This document shows, in pieces, positions 1-7,057 of a DNA stretch of 19,256 nt. Source of the stretch: JABEVB01 sp049965775 (GTDB taxonomy: Bacteria; Planctomycetota; Phycisphaerae; WQYP01); the NCBI GenBank assembly GCA_049965775.1, contig JBMFVX010000050.1, positions 1-19,256 of the forward strand, in the 5' to 3' direction. The notes below the pieces were generated by a model. That model ran no database searches and was not told the origin of the DNA. It saw nothing but the letters and a program-made list of their open reading frames with translations. A program made the translations under genes and the position numbers. Each line of letters opens with the position of its first letter. Within the stretch, counting starts at the first letter, position 1.

Positions 1-76
1 ACGGATTCCTAAAAACGGCGCCATTGTATCCTTAACGCCAAAAGCCCCCTTGTCCAATTCCGACTGAAGCAAGACA

Positions 77-436
77 ATGGAAGCCCGGCTTCAAGACATA
101 GCCCGGCAGTACTGGCACGAAGCGCATGCGGATCGCCTGGCAGCGCGGCTGCGGAAACACGAAAAGGAACTGACGGTATTCTTGTGGGAAGATGCGGTTG
201 AGGGGACCAACAACGCGGCGGAACGGGCTTTAAGGCCGGCGGTGGTGATGCGCAAGATCACGGGCGGCAGCCGCAGCGAACGCGGAGCCAGAGCCACCGC
301 TGTTCTGATGTCGGTGCTACGCACCGCTCGGCAGCAGAACCGCCCGCTGTTTGAAACCCTCAAGACACTTCTCATGAACGCCTGGGCCGGAAAGAATCCC
401 GGCCTGCTTACCGATGTCCTGCTGGATTCATCCTGA
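77..436 (+). pseudogene. IS66-family transposase, C-terminal remnant
   Basis: The 119-residue reading frame matches the C-terminal part of IS66-type DDE transposases. The hallmark TNNAAERALRP carries the catalytic glutamate and is followed by RKITGGSRSERGA and a helical tail, in the spacing typical of the family. Full-length IS66 transposases are roughly 400-550 residues, so only the last quarter is present. An in-frame TGA at 65-67 lies just upstream of the ATG, and the other two upstream frames also carry stops within the first bases of the window, so the frame does not continue leftwards as a transposase. No accessory IS66 orf is visible. It is almost certainly non-functional, a relic of an old insertion. 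The call to family is firm; the break point is not resolved because the window begins here. Confidence 0.8.
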
Positions 437-602
437 ACCCGCTAGCTTCAACCGCGGAGCGGTAAACAGTTACGATTGTGGGATAAAATCAAGCTTTTGA
501 AATCAAGTCGTGTACCCTACCGAAGACGCATAAAACCATTATTCTACGGGCCTATAATCGATGTTGCCTATGTATTTGACCGGACAGCAGTGAATTTAAT
601 CA
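437..602. other. Non-coding flank of the IS66 remnant
   Basis: No convincing gene lies here. The stretch around 451-473 (ending GGTAAACAGTTAC) could hold the right end of the element, because IS66 ends usually terminate in a short GTAA-type inverted repeat. The partner left end is outside the window, so this cannot be confirmed. A perfect TATAAT at 553-558 has no good -35 box and is followed only by a 10-codon frame. Confidence 0.3.
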
Positions 603-630
603 TTGAAATTCCGGCTGAATGCACTATGAT
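603..630 (+). promoter_or_regulatory. Candidate sigma70-type promoter for the STAS gene
   Basis: TTGAAA (603-608) and TATGAT (625-630) are separated by 16 bp, which gives a plausible sigma70-like promoter. Transcription would start near 637, leaving about 28 nt of leader containing AGGTGA at 650-655 before the ATG at 665. An overlapping GATAAT (628-633) could serve as an alternative -10. Called by eye. Confidence 0.45.
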
Positions 631-664
631 AATAGGAGATTGACCTAACAGGTGAGTGTTTGTG

Positions 665-1084
665 ATGGTTTTAGAATCTTTTGCATCTCCAGAGCCGGGT
701 GAGAGGCTGGCGTCGCCGGGTGCGTCGTCGCTCAAACTTACCCGCGATGGGGATGTTTCGATTGTAGAATTCACAAATCGAAAAATCCTGGATGAAGTCA
801 ATATCATGGAAATTGGGGAACAACTGGCTGCCCTTGTGCAGGCTGCTCTGCGCCCCAAGATCATCATTTGCTTCCAGGGCGTAGATCATCTCTCATCCGC
901 AGCCTTGGGCGTATTCATAAACATTAGCTCCAAAGTAAAGGCGCGGGATGGCCAGTTGCGTTTGTGCAGCATCAATCCGCAAATTTACGAAGTATTTTTA
1001 ATCACAAAACTTAATAAGATGTTCCGCATTTATCCGACAATCAAGGAGTCGTTGGAAAGCCTGAAGGTTCCCAACGGAAGCTGA
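665..1084 (+). CDS. STAS-domain anti-sigma factor antagonist (RsbV/SpoIIAA-like)
   Basis: The product (139 aa from ATG 665) is a single STAS domain behind a roughly 25-residue variable N-terminus. The segment DHLSSAALGVFI (about residues 74-85) matches the loop holding the phosphorylatable serine in RsbV/SpoIIAA proteins; Ser77 or Ser78 is the candidate. In the partner-switching model the unphosphorylated form binds an RsbW-type kinase and frees that kinase's target. GTG codons at 656 and 662 are in frame, but the ATG at 665 has AGGTGA at 650-655 with nine bases of spacing, so it is preferred; an in-frame TGA sits at 653. An RsbW-like HATPase follows about 200 bp downstream on the same strand. 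The C-terminal tail (CSINPQIYEVF and beyond) resembles STAS proteins I associate with Planctomycetota. Confidence 0.9.
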   Translation: MVLESFASPEPGERLASPGASSLKLTRDGDVSIVEFTNRKILDEVNIMEIGEQLAALVQAALRPKIIICFQGVDHLSSAALGVFINISSKVKARDGQLRLCSINPQIYEVFLITKLNKMFRIYPTIKESLESLKVPNGS

Positions 1085-1102
1085 GCGGATTATCGGGCGT
1101 TG

Positions 1103-1121
1103 GGCATGCTTATGGCATGCC
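1103..1121. terminator. Perfect 7-bp hairpin downstream of the STAS gene
   Basis: GGCATGC (1103-1109) and GCATGCC (1115-1121) form a perfect 7-bp stem with loop TTATG, starting 19 bases after the STAS stop codon. There is no T-run after it, so it is not a classic intrinsic terminator. It could be a 3'-end stabilising or partial termination structure between the STAS and HATPase genes. Confidence 0.3.
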
Positions 1122-1283
1122 ATGCCGGGCCATGAAGCCGGCCAAAATGGTTTTGTGACAGGCAGGAGCGAGGCCTTCGGCGGCGGACACCGAAAGGGCT
1201 AAGGCGCAGCAGCGCGTGGTATCGTATAACGTAAGTGCGGGTGGTATGAACATACGGGAAAGGATTTCCGAAAACGTCCAAGG

Positions 1284-1826
1284 ATGCGGCGGCTGTTCCG
1301 GTTGGAAAGTTACAGGCGCAGCATGAAGAATTCAGTTTCCGGCGAATTGTTTAGCTCAAATGCCAGCCATCGCAATATGTGGTGCTCGTTGGATATTCCC
1401 AGCAGTCGGGATGATGCCAACGCTATTGAAGAAAAAATTATCTCTCTTTGTCAAAAATATTCTTACTCGCCGCGCGATATCTTTGCCCTCAAGCTCGCAT
1501 TGGAAGAAGCTCTCACCAATGCCATTCGACATGGTAATGGCGGCAAGCCAGAAAAGCATATTCATATCAAATATCGGGTAACCCGGCAGCGAGCGGATAT
1601 TGTCATTGCAGATGAAGGAGCAGGTTTTAACCCCGCAGCCGTACCCGACCCCACACAGGAATGTAACCTCGACCGGTGCGGTGGTCGCGGATTGCTCCTG
1701 ATGAGGGCCTATATGAACAGCGTGGTATTCAACCCTGTCGGCAACAGCGTCACGCTGACCAAATTCAATGAGTCTCGCCCGTCGCGGGCACATTCTAATG
1801 CCGCCACGCGCATCGCGTTTGGATAA
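1284..1826 (+). CDS. RsbW-like anti-sigma regulatory factor (GHKL HATPase)
   Basis: This is a histidine-kinase-like ATPase domain protein of the RsbW/SpoIIAB type. The N box is in LKLALEEALTNAIRHGN (Glu and Asn ligands to Mg-ATP), the G1 box is DEGAGFNP, and the G2 region is GGRGLLLMRAYMNSV. No sensor or histidine phosphoacceptor domain is present, so it is a stand-alone switch kinase or anti-sigma factor and not a two-component kinase. Its expected partner is the STAS protein just upstream. The start is uncertain: ATG 1284 gives 180 aa and ATG 1323 gives 167 aa, and neither has a strong Shine-Dalgarno, so the longer form is listed. The last 20 or so residues, after LTKFNES, lie outside the domain. 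No sigma factor gene is adjacent, so the target is unknown. Confidence 0.88.
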   Translation: MRRLFRLESYRRSMKNSVSGELFSSNASHRNMWCSLDIPSSRDDANAIEEKIISLCQKYSYSPRDIFALKLALEEALTNAIRHGNGGKPEKHIHIKYRVTRQRADIVIADEGAGFNPAAVPDPTQECNLDRCGGRGLLLMRAYMNSVVFNPVGNSVTLTKFNESRPSRAHSNAATRIAFG

Positions 1827-1968
1827 ATCCGCCAAGGCAATCCATAAATAGTGCAACCGATCAGGCTCTGGTTGGTGGTACACTGTTGAGTTGCCGTTGG
1901 GCGACCCAGTTGCCCATGCGCCATGCGGTGCAACGTTAGCTTCTTTCAGGCTTTTGGGGAGTTTGCTC

Positions 1969-2688
1969 ATGCTGTGCGTCTGGCGTTGGGTTGGCGTGCT
2001 GCTTGTGGCGCTATCTGGGGCGGCGATACCGGCGCTTGGCAAGTCGAAACCGGCGGCGCAGGGCATGGTCAATGGTGAAAAGCTCTACGCGACCCAACCA
2101 AGCGGCCAAAGGGCGCCGGAAGATCTCATCAGTAAACTCATTCGTGCCGAAACCAAGCACGACATGCACCTGACGCTGGAGTGTGTGCAAGGCACGCCGG
2201 CGGCTTTGATGGCATTTCAAACACATTTGCAACTTGCGGATGCCGGCCAAAAGTTTGCCAAGCTAATATCGCAGCACTATGGCGCTAACGGATGGTCTTA
2301 TATTGAGAATTATTTATCCAATGCCAACATCCCGGTTATTCCGACTCTACCCGATGCCGATGCCGTACAAAACGATGCCGATCATTTGCACGCCGCCAAA
2401 ATAACCATTCTCGGCGACATTGCCCAACTGAGCAAAGATGGCTCGACGGTGATGCAGTTTGTGCGCTATAAAAAAATATGGCGTCTCGACCTTAATTCGC
2501 TTGACAGTTCTAAAACCGACAAACAGTATGAACAAGAAACTGTGGAGAACAGGCGATTGCTTATTGCGGTCAACAAAGCGAAGGGGCTGCTTGCCCGCCG
2601 GCCGAATCGCCGCTACCGGGGCGGTACTGTGGAGCAGGCGGCCGTTGCGCTGGTAAAATTTTATGCGCAAGCCCACGCCAAGCCTTGA
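1969..2688 (+). CDS. Exported protein of unknown function
   Basis: I do not recognise this family. The ATG at 1969 has GGGGAG (1956-1961) seven bases upstream and gives 239 aa. A longer TTG start at 1891 is possible but has no such site and would bury the signal sequence. The N-terminus (MLCVWRWVGVLLVALSGAAI) is a typical signal peptide with a likely cleavage site around residues 18-24. The mature part is helical and charged, without metal-binding or catalytic motifs I can name; it has no cysteine beyond one in the sequence ECVQGT. It lies between the HATPase gene and the recombinase promoter, and nothing shows a link to either. A periplasmic or secreted location is inferred from the signal peptide. 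Confidence 0.75.
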   Translation: MLCVWRWVGVLLVALSGAAIPALGKSKPAAQGMVNGEKLYATQPSGQRAPEDLISKLIRAETKHDMHLTLECVQGTPAALMAFQTHLQLADAGQKFAKLISQHYGANGWSYIENYLSNANIPVIPTLPDADAVQNDADHLHAAKITILGDIAQLSKDGSTVMQFVRYKKIWRLDLNSLDSSKTDKQYEQETVENRRLLIAVNKAKGLLARRPNRRYRGGTVEQAAVALVKFYAQAHAKP

Positions 2689-2728
2689 CCTAACGGGCGC
2701 ATACACCAGGGGGTCCCGGAGGTCAAAG

Positions 2729-2759
2729 TTGACGCAAGCCGGTCATTCATGCGTATAAT
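2729..2759 (+). promoter_or_regulatory. Strong sigma70-like promoter for the xer gene
   Basis: TTGACG (2729-2734) and a perfect TATAAT (2754-2759) are separated by 19 bp. The gene's ATG at 2766 is six bases past the -10 box, about where transcription should start, so the mRNA would have essentially no 5' leader. There is no Shine-Dalgarno in front of the ATG, which agrees with leaderless initiation. Confidence 0.7.
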
Positions 2760-2765
2760 GTTGTC

Positions 2766-3761
2766 ATGAGCATGGATGCTTATACAGCGAGCATGGACGT
2801 TAATGCCCCGGCGGCATGTGAAAGCTCCACCGCGGCCAAGCCGAAGGGTAAGCCAACGCCAATTCACGGCCGGCCCAAATCGGTCAGCCTGTTTTTAACT
2901 TACGTGGCAGTGGAACTGGGCTTAAGCGCCAACACGCTAAGCGCCTACGAAAGCGACCTCCGCGATTTTTGTGAGTTTATCAGTGCCCGAGGTGGTGAGC
3001 CAGAACGTGCTGATCGTAAGGCCGTTACCCAATATTTGGCATTTCTACAGTCGCAGCGGCAACTTAAAACCACCAGCATCGTGCGCCGCACGGCGGCGCT
3101 GAAAATGTACTTCCGCTTCTGCAAAGCCCGCGGTTTTGCCGCCGAAGATCCAACCGAACTCCTGGAAACCGCGCACGCGTGGCGCAAATTACCTGATGTG
3201 CTCGGTCGTGAGCAGATCAACTATCTTTTGAATTCGGTAAATGTTGCACATCCGCTGGCGCTGCGCGATCAGGCCATGCTGGAGTTGTTTTACGCCTGCG
3301 GGCTGCGAGCTTCGGAAATGGCCGACTTGCAGATGAACAATATTCATACAGACCTCGGCGTGATTCGTGTGATGGGCAAGGGCCGCAAGGAACGCATCAT
3401 TCCAGTAGGACGACCCGCCATGCGTGCACTCGATGCGTATATCAGAGAATTGCGGCCAAAATTGATGGCGGTACATGGCGGCGCGAGTGATCGCGTATTT
3501 TTGTCGCGGTCAGGTCAGGCGATCAATCGAATTGTGATATGGCAAAGGGTGACGCAATTGTCGCGGGGCGCTGGTATGCGGCAAATTCATCCGCATACGC
3601 TGCGGCATACCTTTGCGACGCATTTACTCGGAGGCGGAGCCGACCTGCGGGTGGTACAGGAACTTTTAGGGCACAGCGATGTTAGTACAACGCAACTGTA
3701 CACGCATGTGGATGCAGACAGGCTCAAATCAGTGCATAAGAAATTTCATCCGCGGGGTTAA
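2766..3761 (+). CDS. xerD: Tyrosine recombinase of the XerC/XerD type
   Basis: A site-specific tyrosine recombinase of the kind that resolves chromosome dimers at dif before division. The N-terminal SAM-like core-binding domain is at about residues 38-125 (SLFLTYVAVELGLSANTLSAY) and the catalytic domain at 145-325. All expected catalytic residues are visible: Arg181 (ACGLRASE), Lys205 (GKGRKER), His277 and Arg280 (HPHTLRHTFATHLL), His303 (LLGHSDV) and nucleophile Tyr312 (TTQLYTHV). At 331 aa it is about 30 residues longer than usual because of a low-complexity N-terminus; later ATGs at 2772 and 2793 are possible starts. No integrase-type neighbours, att repeats or phage genes are seen, so a housekeeping Xer role is more likely than a mobile-element role. 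XerC and XerD cannot be told apart securely from this sequence alone. Confidence 0.92.
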   Translation: MSMDAYTASMDVNAPAACESSTAAKPKGKPTPIHGRPKSVSLFLTYVAVELGLSANTLSAYESDLRDFCEFISARGGEPERADRKAVTQYLAFLQSQRQLKTTSIVRRTAALKMYFRFCKARGFAAEDPTELLETAHAWRKLPDVLGREQINYLLNSVNVAHPLALRDQAMLELFYACGLRASEMADLQMNNIHTDLGVIRVMGKGRKERIIPVGRPAMRALDAYIRELRPKLMAVHGGASDRVFLSRSGQAINRIVIWQRVTQLSRGAGMRQIHPHTLRHTFATHLLGGGADLRVVQELLGHSDVSTTQLYTHVDADRLKSVHKKFHPRG

Positions 3762-4033
3762 AAGGCTTGGTAGTTATCGGACGAAACCTCCAGTAAACTT
3801 GAGCTTTTACCGGTAACTTCAACTCATATGGACGAGGCTATGGCATCTTCTGGCCGAGCCGATAAAAACTCTATAGCCTGCAGCGTCCTAAAACCGATGC
3901 AAGGAGGTGCGATTGTCGTTGCGTCTCTGATGTTCGCACAGGCAAACCGGCTTTTTTGGAGCCGGGGAAAAAGTGGGAATGGCGCCGAGGCCGGACGCAA
4001 GCCGCCGCAGCGCCCGTTATATGAGGTAACGTC
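3762..4033 (+). other. Structured leader upstream of csrA
   Basis: This 272-bp stretch between the recombinase and csrA has no convincing gene; a 72-codon frame (3828-4046) has composition unlike a protein and runs into csrA. It contains a perfect palindrome TTACCGGTAA near 3806-3815, a strong AAGGAGG at 3901-3907 with no good start after it, and a hairpin CCGGCT (3947-3952) / AGCCGG (3960-3965) with loop TTTTTGG. That hairpin competes with CTTTTT (3951-3956) / AAAAAG (3968-3973). Several GGA motifs (about 3903, 3958, 3976 and 3993) are candidates for CsrA binding to its own leader, as known in other bacteria. Two short segments resemble parts of the cyclic-di-GMP-I riboswitch (see findings). 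Confidence 0.4.
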
Positions 4034-4432
4034 ATGCTGGCACTAAGCCGGGGAGAAGGGCAAAGCATTATCATTGACGGTCATATTGAAATTAAGATCG
4101 TCAAATGGACTCGCAGCAGCGTTCGGCTGGCGATTCAGGCTCCGCGCGAGGTTTCGATAGACCGAGACGAAGTATGGCGCCGCATGCATCCTGGCGAAAA
4201 ATCACCGCTCGAAGAAGTTGAACTCTCCCGGACTTTGCGCGACGCGTGTAACTCCAATGGGCTGTCGCACGATCGGGAGATGCCCATAAACCACCCAGCG
4301 CCTGGGCACGCGGCAATGGGGCATTTCTCCGGATCAGGTCGTGCGGTGAATGGAACTAAATCAGCGACAGTTACGCCGCCAGCGGATCATCTGAATGGTA
4401 AATCGGCCGGGGGTTCCGGCCCCGAAGAATAA
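4034..4432 (+). CDS. csrA: CsrA-family RNA-binding regulator with long C-terminal extension
   Basis: The first 50 or so residues (MLALSRGEGQSIIIDG, then VRLAIQAPREVSIDRDEVWRRM) align along their length with CsrA/RsmA, the dimeric post-transcriptional regulator that binds GGA motifs in mRNA leaders. The conserved N-terminal Leu4/Arg6 and the Arg of the VSIDRDEV strand, used for RNA contact, are present. CsrA is normally 55-75 aa; this one is 132 aa, with an extension of about 80 residues rich in Gly, Pro, Ser, Asn and His, probably disordered. GAGGT at 4023-4027, six bases before the ATG, supports the start. No flagellar genes or fliW are nearby. Confidence in the family is high; the function of the tail is unknown. 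Confidence 0.9.
   Translation: MLALSRGEGQSIIIDGHIEIKIVKWTRSSVRLAIQAPREVSIDRDEVWRRMHPGEKSPLEEVELSRTLRDACNSNGLSHDREMPINHPAPGHAAMGHFSGSGRAVNGTKSATVTPPADHLNGKSAGGSGPEE
4405..4421. other. GC-rich hairpin at the end of csrA
   Basis: GGCCGG (4405-4410) and CCGGCC (4416-4421) can form a 6-bp stem with loop GGGTT, just before the csrA stop codon. No T-run follows, so it is only weakly terminator-like. A second small hairpin, CCCGG (4477-4481) / CCGGG (4487-4491) with loop AGAAA, lies in the 243-bp gap before the next gene. Confidence 0.3.
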
Positions 4433-4675
4433 AATCAATAGATCGGCGTTTGACTTACAGAATATGCAGCCACACTCCCGGAGAAACCGGGCATTAGACA
4501 TGCCGATTTCGTGAACCGCTTGCCCCGTGCGAGCGTAACTCATAGGATTGCCCTTACGGCTGCGGCGTTGTTGGCTCACCGGCAGGATGCCGCCGTGGGC
4601 AGATGCCAGAAGACCCATCCGGCCAGGTGGCCGGCCGCCAGATTTGGCAAGGATTGCATGGGCGAGGTTGCTGCC

Positions 4676-5974
4676 ATGAATAACCAGTCGGTGCTAACCG
4701 CAGGCACGCGGTGGTCATCATCTTTGCTCATCATTTTTACAGTTATGGCTGTCGGCGGCTTGTTTAGGGTAACTGGCGGCATGGCGTATGGCCACGGCGG
4801 CGGCACACCATCTTTATCGCCGGTTGGTGTTGATTCATCGAATGCGTCCTTAGACAGATCGGCCGCGAATACGGCCGCCACATTATCAGAAGCGCCACCT
4901 CGTTTAGATCAAAAGCAGCGTATAGCGCTTGCCTGGCAGATAGCCCTGGCAGCCAATAACTTTTCTCCGGGCATTTTAGACGCGTCCTTTGGGCCAAACT
5001 CGCGACGAGCTTTACGCCAGTACGCCAAGAGTTTTTTCCCGGGCGTCAATCCGTTTGATCGCCATGATCCGCGCATCTTTGATGCGCTGCATGTGGATGT
5101 CGCCCATGTGTGGACGTGGTACACCATTTCTCAGACTGATCAAGACGCGGTAGGTACCGAGCATTATCATTGGCTTACCATGGCCGCAGCCCGCCGCATG
5201 CCTTATGCATCGCTGGAAGATTGCATTCTGGAAAAGTTTCATTGCGAGCGGGCGCTGCTGCAGCGACTCAACCCGCATGTGCCCTTAAGCCAGCTCCAGG
5301 TGGGCCAAAAAATTCGGGTTCCCAATATCCGTCCATTCCCCGGTCCTGATGTGGATTTTGGCGTGCCCGGCGGCATGGCGGCGACGCTGGATATGGACAA
5401 GCATGGATACCCGCCGGTAAAGGCCGCCTACCTGACTATTAACTTTCAGCAGCGGGCTATTCGCGTGTTTAACGCAAATAATCAGGAGGTGGCTCTCTTT
5501 AAGTGTTCCATTGCGGCCCATAAGCAGGAATTGCCCAGCGTCAACGACGCCAAGATTGCTGTCATAGCCGTTAACCCCAACTATACCTTCATTCCTTCGT
5601 CTTGGCCGGAGGTGCATGGCATAGACCGGCGTTTGATTATTCCGCCCGGCCCGCGCAATCCGGTGGGAGTGGTTTGGATGGGCCTGAACATACCGGGAGT
5701 GGGCATTCACGGTAATCCGGTGCCGCAGTACATAGGCATTACCGGCTCGCATGGTTGCTTCCGCATGACCAACTGGGACGCGGTACATCTGTTTACGATG
5801 ATAAAGGTCGGCACCCGTGTGGTCATGATTAATGCCGGCCATCCGGTGGTGGAGGCTCAGGATGTTGGTGAGCAGGCATCAAGCAGATCGCCGCAAATGC
5901 AGCGGCGTCACCGTAAACGCGAGCGTTGGCCGACCGATGGGGAGCGGCAGGCTCAACCGGCGGATAACCAGTAA
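4676..5974 (+). CDS. Membrane-anchored L,D-transpeptidase with PG-binding and LysM-like domains
   Basis: A peptidoglycan crosslinking or lipoprotein-attaching enzyme of the YkuD fold. From ATG 4676 (432 aa; GAGG at 4664-4667) there is a hydrophobic signal/anchor at about residues 15-30, then a peptidoglycan-binding-like segment (76-140, LDASFGPNSRRALRQY), a LysM-like repeat (150-217, ending LQVGQKIRVPN), and the YkuD domain (250-385). The catalytic signature is complete: His345 in GIHGNP and S358-H-G-C361-F-R363, where Cys361 is the nucleophile. The C-terminal 45 residues are basic and low in complexity. In-frame upstream starts (GTG 4511, ATG 4658) are possible but would put non-hydrophobic sequence before the anchor. 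The SppA-like gene converges on its 3' end with 37 bp between them. Confidence 0.9.
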   Translation: MNNQSVLTAGTRWSSSLLIIFTVMAVGGLFRVTGGMAYGHGGGTPSLSPVGVDSSNASLDRSAANTAATLSEAPPRLDQKQRIALAWQIALAANNFSPGILDASFGPNSRRALRQYAKSFFPGVNPFDRHDPRIFDALHVDVAHVWTWYTISQTDQDAVGTEHYHWLTMAAARRMPYASLEDCILEKFHCERALLQRLNPHVPLSQLQVGQKIRVPNIRPFPGPDVDFGVPGGMAATLDMDKHGYPPVKAAYLTINFQQRAIRVFNANNQEVALFKCSIAAHKQELPSVNDAKIAVIAVNPNYTFIPSSWPEVHGIDRRLIIPPGPRNPVGVVWMGLNIPGVGIHGNPVPQYIGITGSHGCFRMTNWDAVHLFTMIKVGTRVVMINAGHPVVEAQDVGEQASSRSPQMQRRHRKRERWPTDGERQAQPADNQ

Positions 5975-6011
5975 CTATCGCGCAGCATTAATTGGCATGC
6001 GCAAAGCCACA

Positions 6012-7037
6012 TCAATTTTCCCACATGTACAAGAATGTTGGATGCAGCATTGCAGCCGCCGCTGAAGGGTTCAGGTTGACGTTAAACATGTTGAACTCTT
6101 CGCCTGTGTGCATCGGCTGCGAGTGCGCATAGATGGATCCATGGCCGTGGCTGCTGCGTGCATAAAGCACAACATTGGCGTGGCGAATGTGCGCCATTTT
6201 TTTGGCCAACGCAATCGCATCGTCGAGGTTGCCCAATCCATTGATAAGATGGTACCTGGCTGCGTCTGTGCCGGTCATCGGGCGGCCATCGGCAAGCCAG
6301 CTCCAATCTTTGGCGGGAACCAGCGGATGCGTCTTTTTAGCAATGCCCAGAAAGCGGGCGTAAAACTGATTGACAAACCCCTGAATGATGGCCCGCTGCG
6401 AGTCGCTCATACGGTGAAATGGCGATGCTGTATCCTTATTTTTTCCGCTGACAAATACCGGCGCTTGAATGCCAAGGTAACCCAATGATTTATGAAAGTT
6501 AAACAACTGAACAATGACCCCGATAGACGCGGTGATGGTGGTGGGGTACGCCATCTGATAGTCCGAAGCGCACGAAATGTAATATCCGCCACTGGCGCAC
6601 AGATCCATCATGGAGGCGATGACCGGCAGATGCGTCTTTTTCTTAAACGCCAGAATGTCGTGGTACATCATGGCACTGGCCGTAACGGTGCCGCCGGGGG
6701 TGTTAAGTCGCAGGATAACGGCCTTAACGCGCGGGTCATGTGCAATGCGGTCAAGCGTTTGCCGCAGGTCGCTTACGGGGTTATGCCCGCTGCCAAAGAG
6801 TCCGCCGCTGCGTCCGTCGGCGAGCATTCCGGAGATGCGAACTATGGCAATGCGGTTGCATACAAACCAATGGCTGCTGCGATGCACTATCTGCGGTCGA
6901 ATGCCTGCATGGGTTGGCACCAGATTGATCTGCACGGTGCGGTTGGCGCAGCCCGTGAGGGTCATAAGAACGAAGGCGGCGAAGGCAAACAGCAGGACGT
7001 GGCACGTATGTCGTGCTTTGGCAATGAGTGTACTCAT
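6012..7037 (-). CDS. sppA: SppA-like signal peptide peptidase (S49), lipoprotein
   Basis: A peptidase S49 family protein that degrades signal peptides or membrane protein fragments. The N-terminus has a signal sequence ending in lipobox LTGC, with lipid-modified Cys30, so it should be anchored on the outer face of the inner membrane. The S49 core shows ILRLNTPGGTV (about 108-118), the nucleophile Ser149 in CASGGYYIS, and the general base Lys201 in SGKNKDTASPF. This Ser-Lys pair is as in Bacillus SppA and the C-terminal half of E. coli SppA. At 341 aa it is the short single-domain type. AAAGGA lies about 10 bases before the ATG. The gene begins only 20 bp after the VOC gene ends, so the two are probably co-transcribed. 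Confidence 0.9.
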   Translation of the reverse strand: MSTLIAKARHTCHVLLFAFAAFVLMTLTGCANRTVQINLVPTHAGIRPQIVHRSSHWFVCNRIAIVRISGMLADGRSGGLFGSGHNPVSDLRQTLDRIAHDPRVKAVILRLNTPGGTVTASAMMYHDILAFKKKTHLPVIASMMDLCASGGYYISCASDYQMAYPTTITASIGVIVQLFNFHKSLGYLGIQAPVFVSGKNKDTASPFHRMSDSQRAIIQGFVNQFYARFLGIAKKTHPLVPAKDWSWLADGRPMTGTDAARYHLINGLGNLDDAIALAKKMAHIRHANVVLYARSSHGHGSIYAHSQPMHTGEEFNMFNVNLNPSAAAAMLHPTFLYMWEN

Positions 7038-7057
7038 GGACGGTGAATCCTTTCGGG

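Noticed and set aside
553..558. Perfect TATAAT near the IS remnant
   Set aside because: No -35 or extended -10 support, and only a 10-codon frame follows.
1356..2072. Long minus-strand frame (238 codons) opposite the HATPase gene
   Set aside because: It is the shadow of the HATPase gene, whose motifs are unmistakable on the plus strand; no domain or ribosome binding site on the minus strand.
2766..3761. Phage or integron integrase
   Set aside because: No att repeats, tRNA, cassette or phage genes nearby; length and motifs fit housekeeping Xer proteins.
3947..3965. CCGGCT/AGCCGG hairpin as an intrinsic terminator
   Set aside because: The T-run is in the loop, not after the stem, and the minus-strand orientation has only three T residues after it.
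3828..4046. 72-codon frame in the csrA leader
   Set aside because: No ribosome binding site at its ATG, composition unlike a protein, and it ends 13 bases inside csrA. A coupling upstream frame is possible but unsupported.
5285..5842. 185-codon minus-strand frame opposite the L,D-transpeptidase
   Set aside because: It mirrors the YkuD domain, which has complete catalytic motifs on the plus strand.
6492..7046. 184-codon plus-strand frame opposite sppA
   Set aside because: Composition is unlike a protein, and the minus strand carries the full S49 motifs and lipobox.
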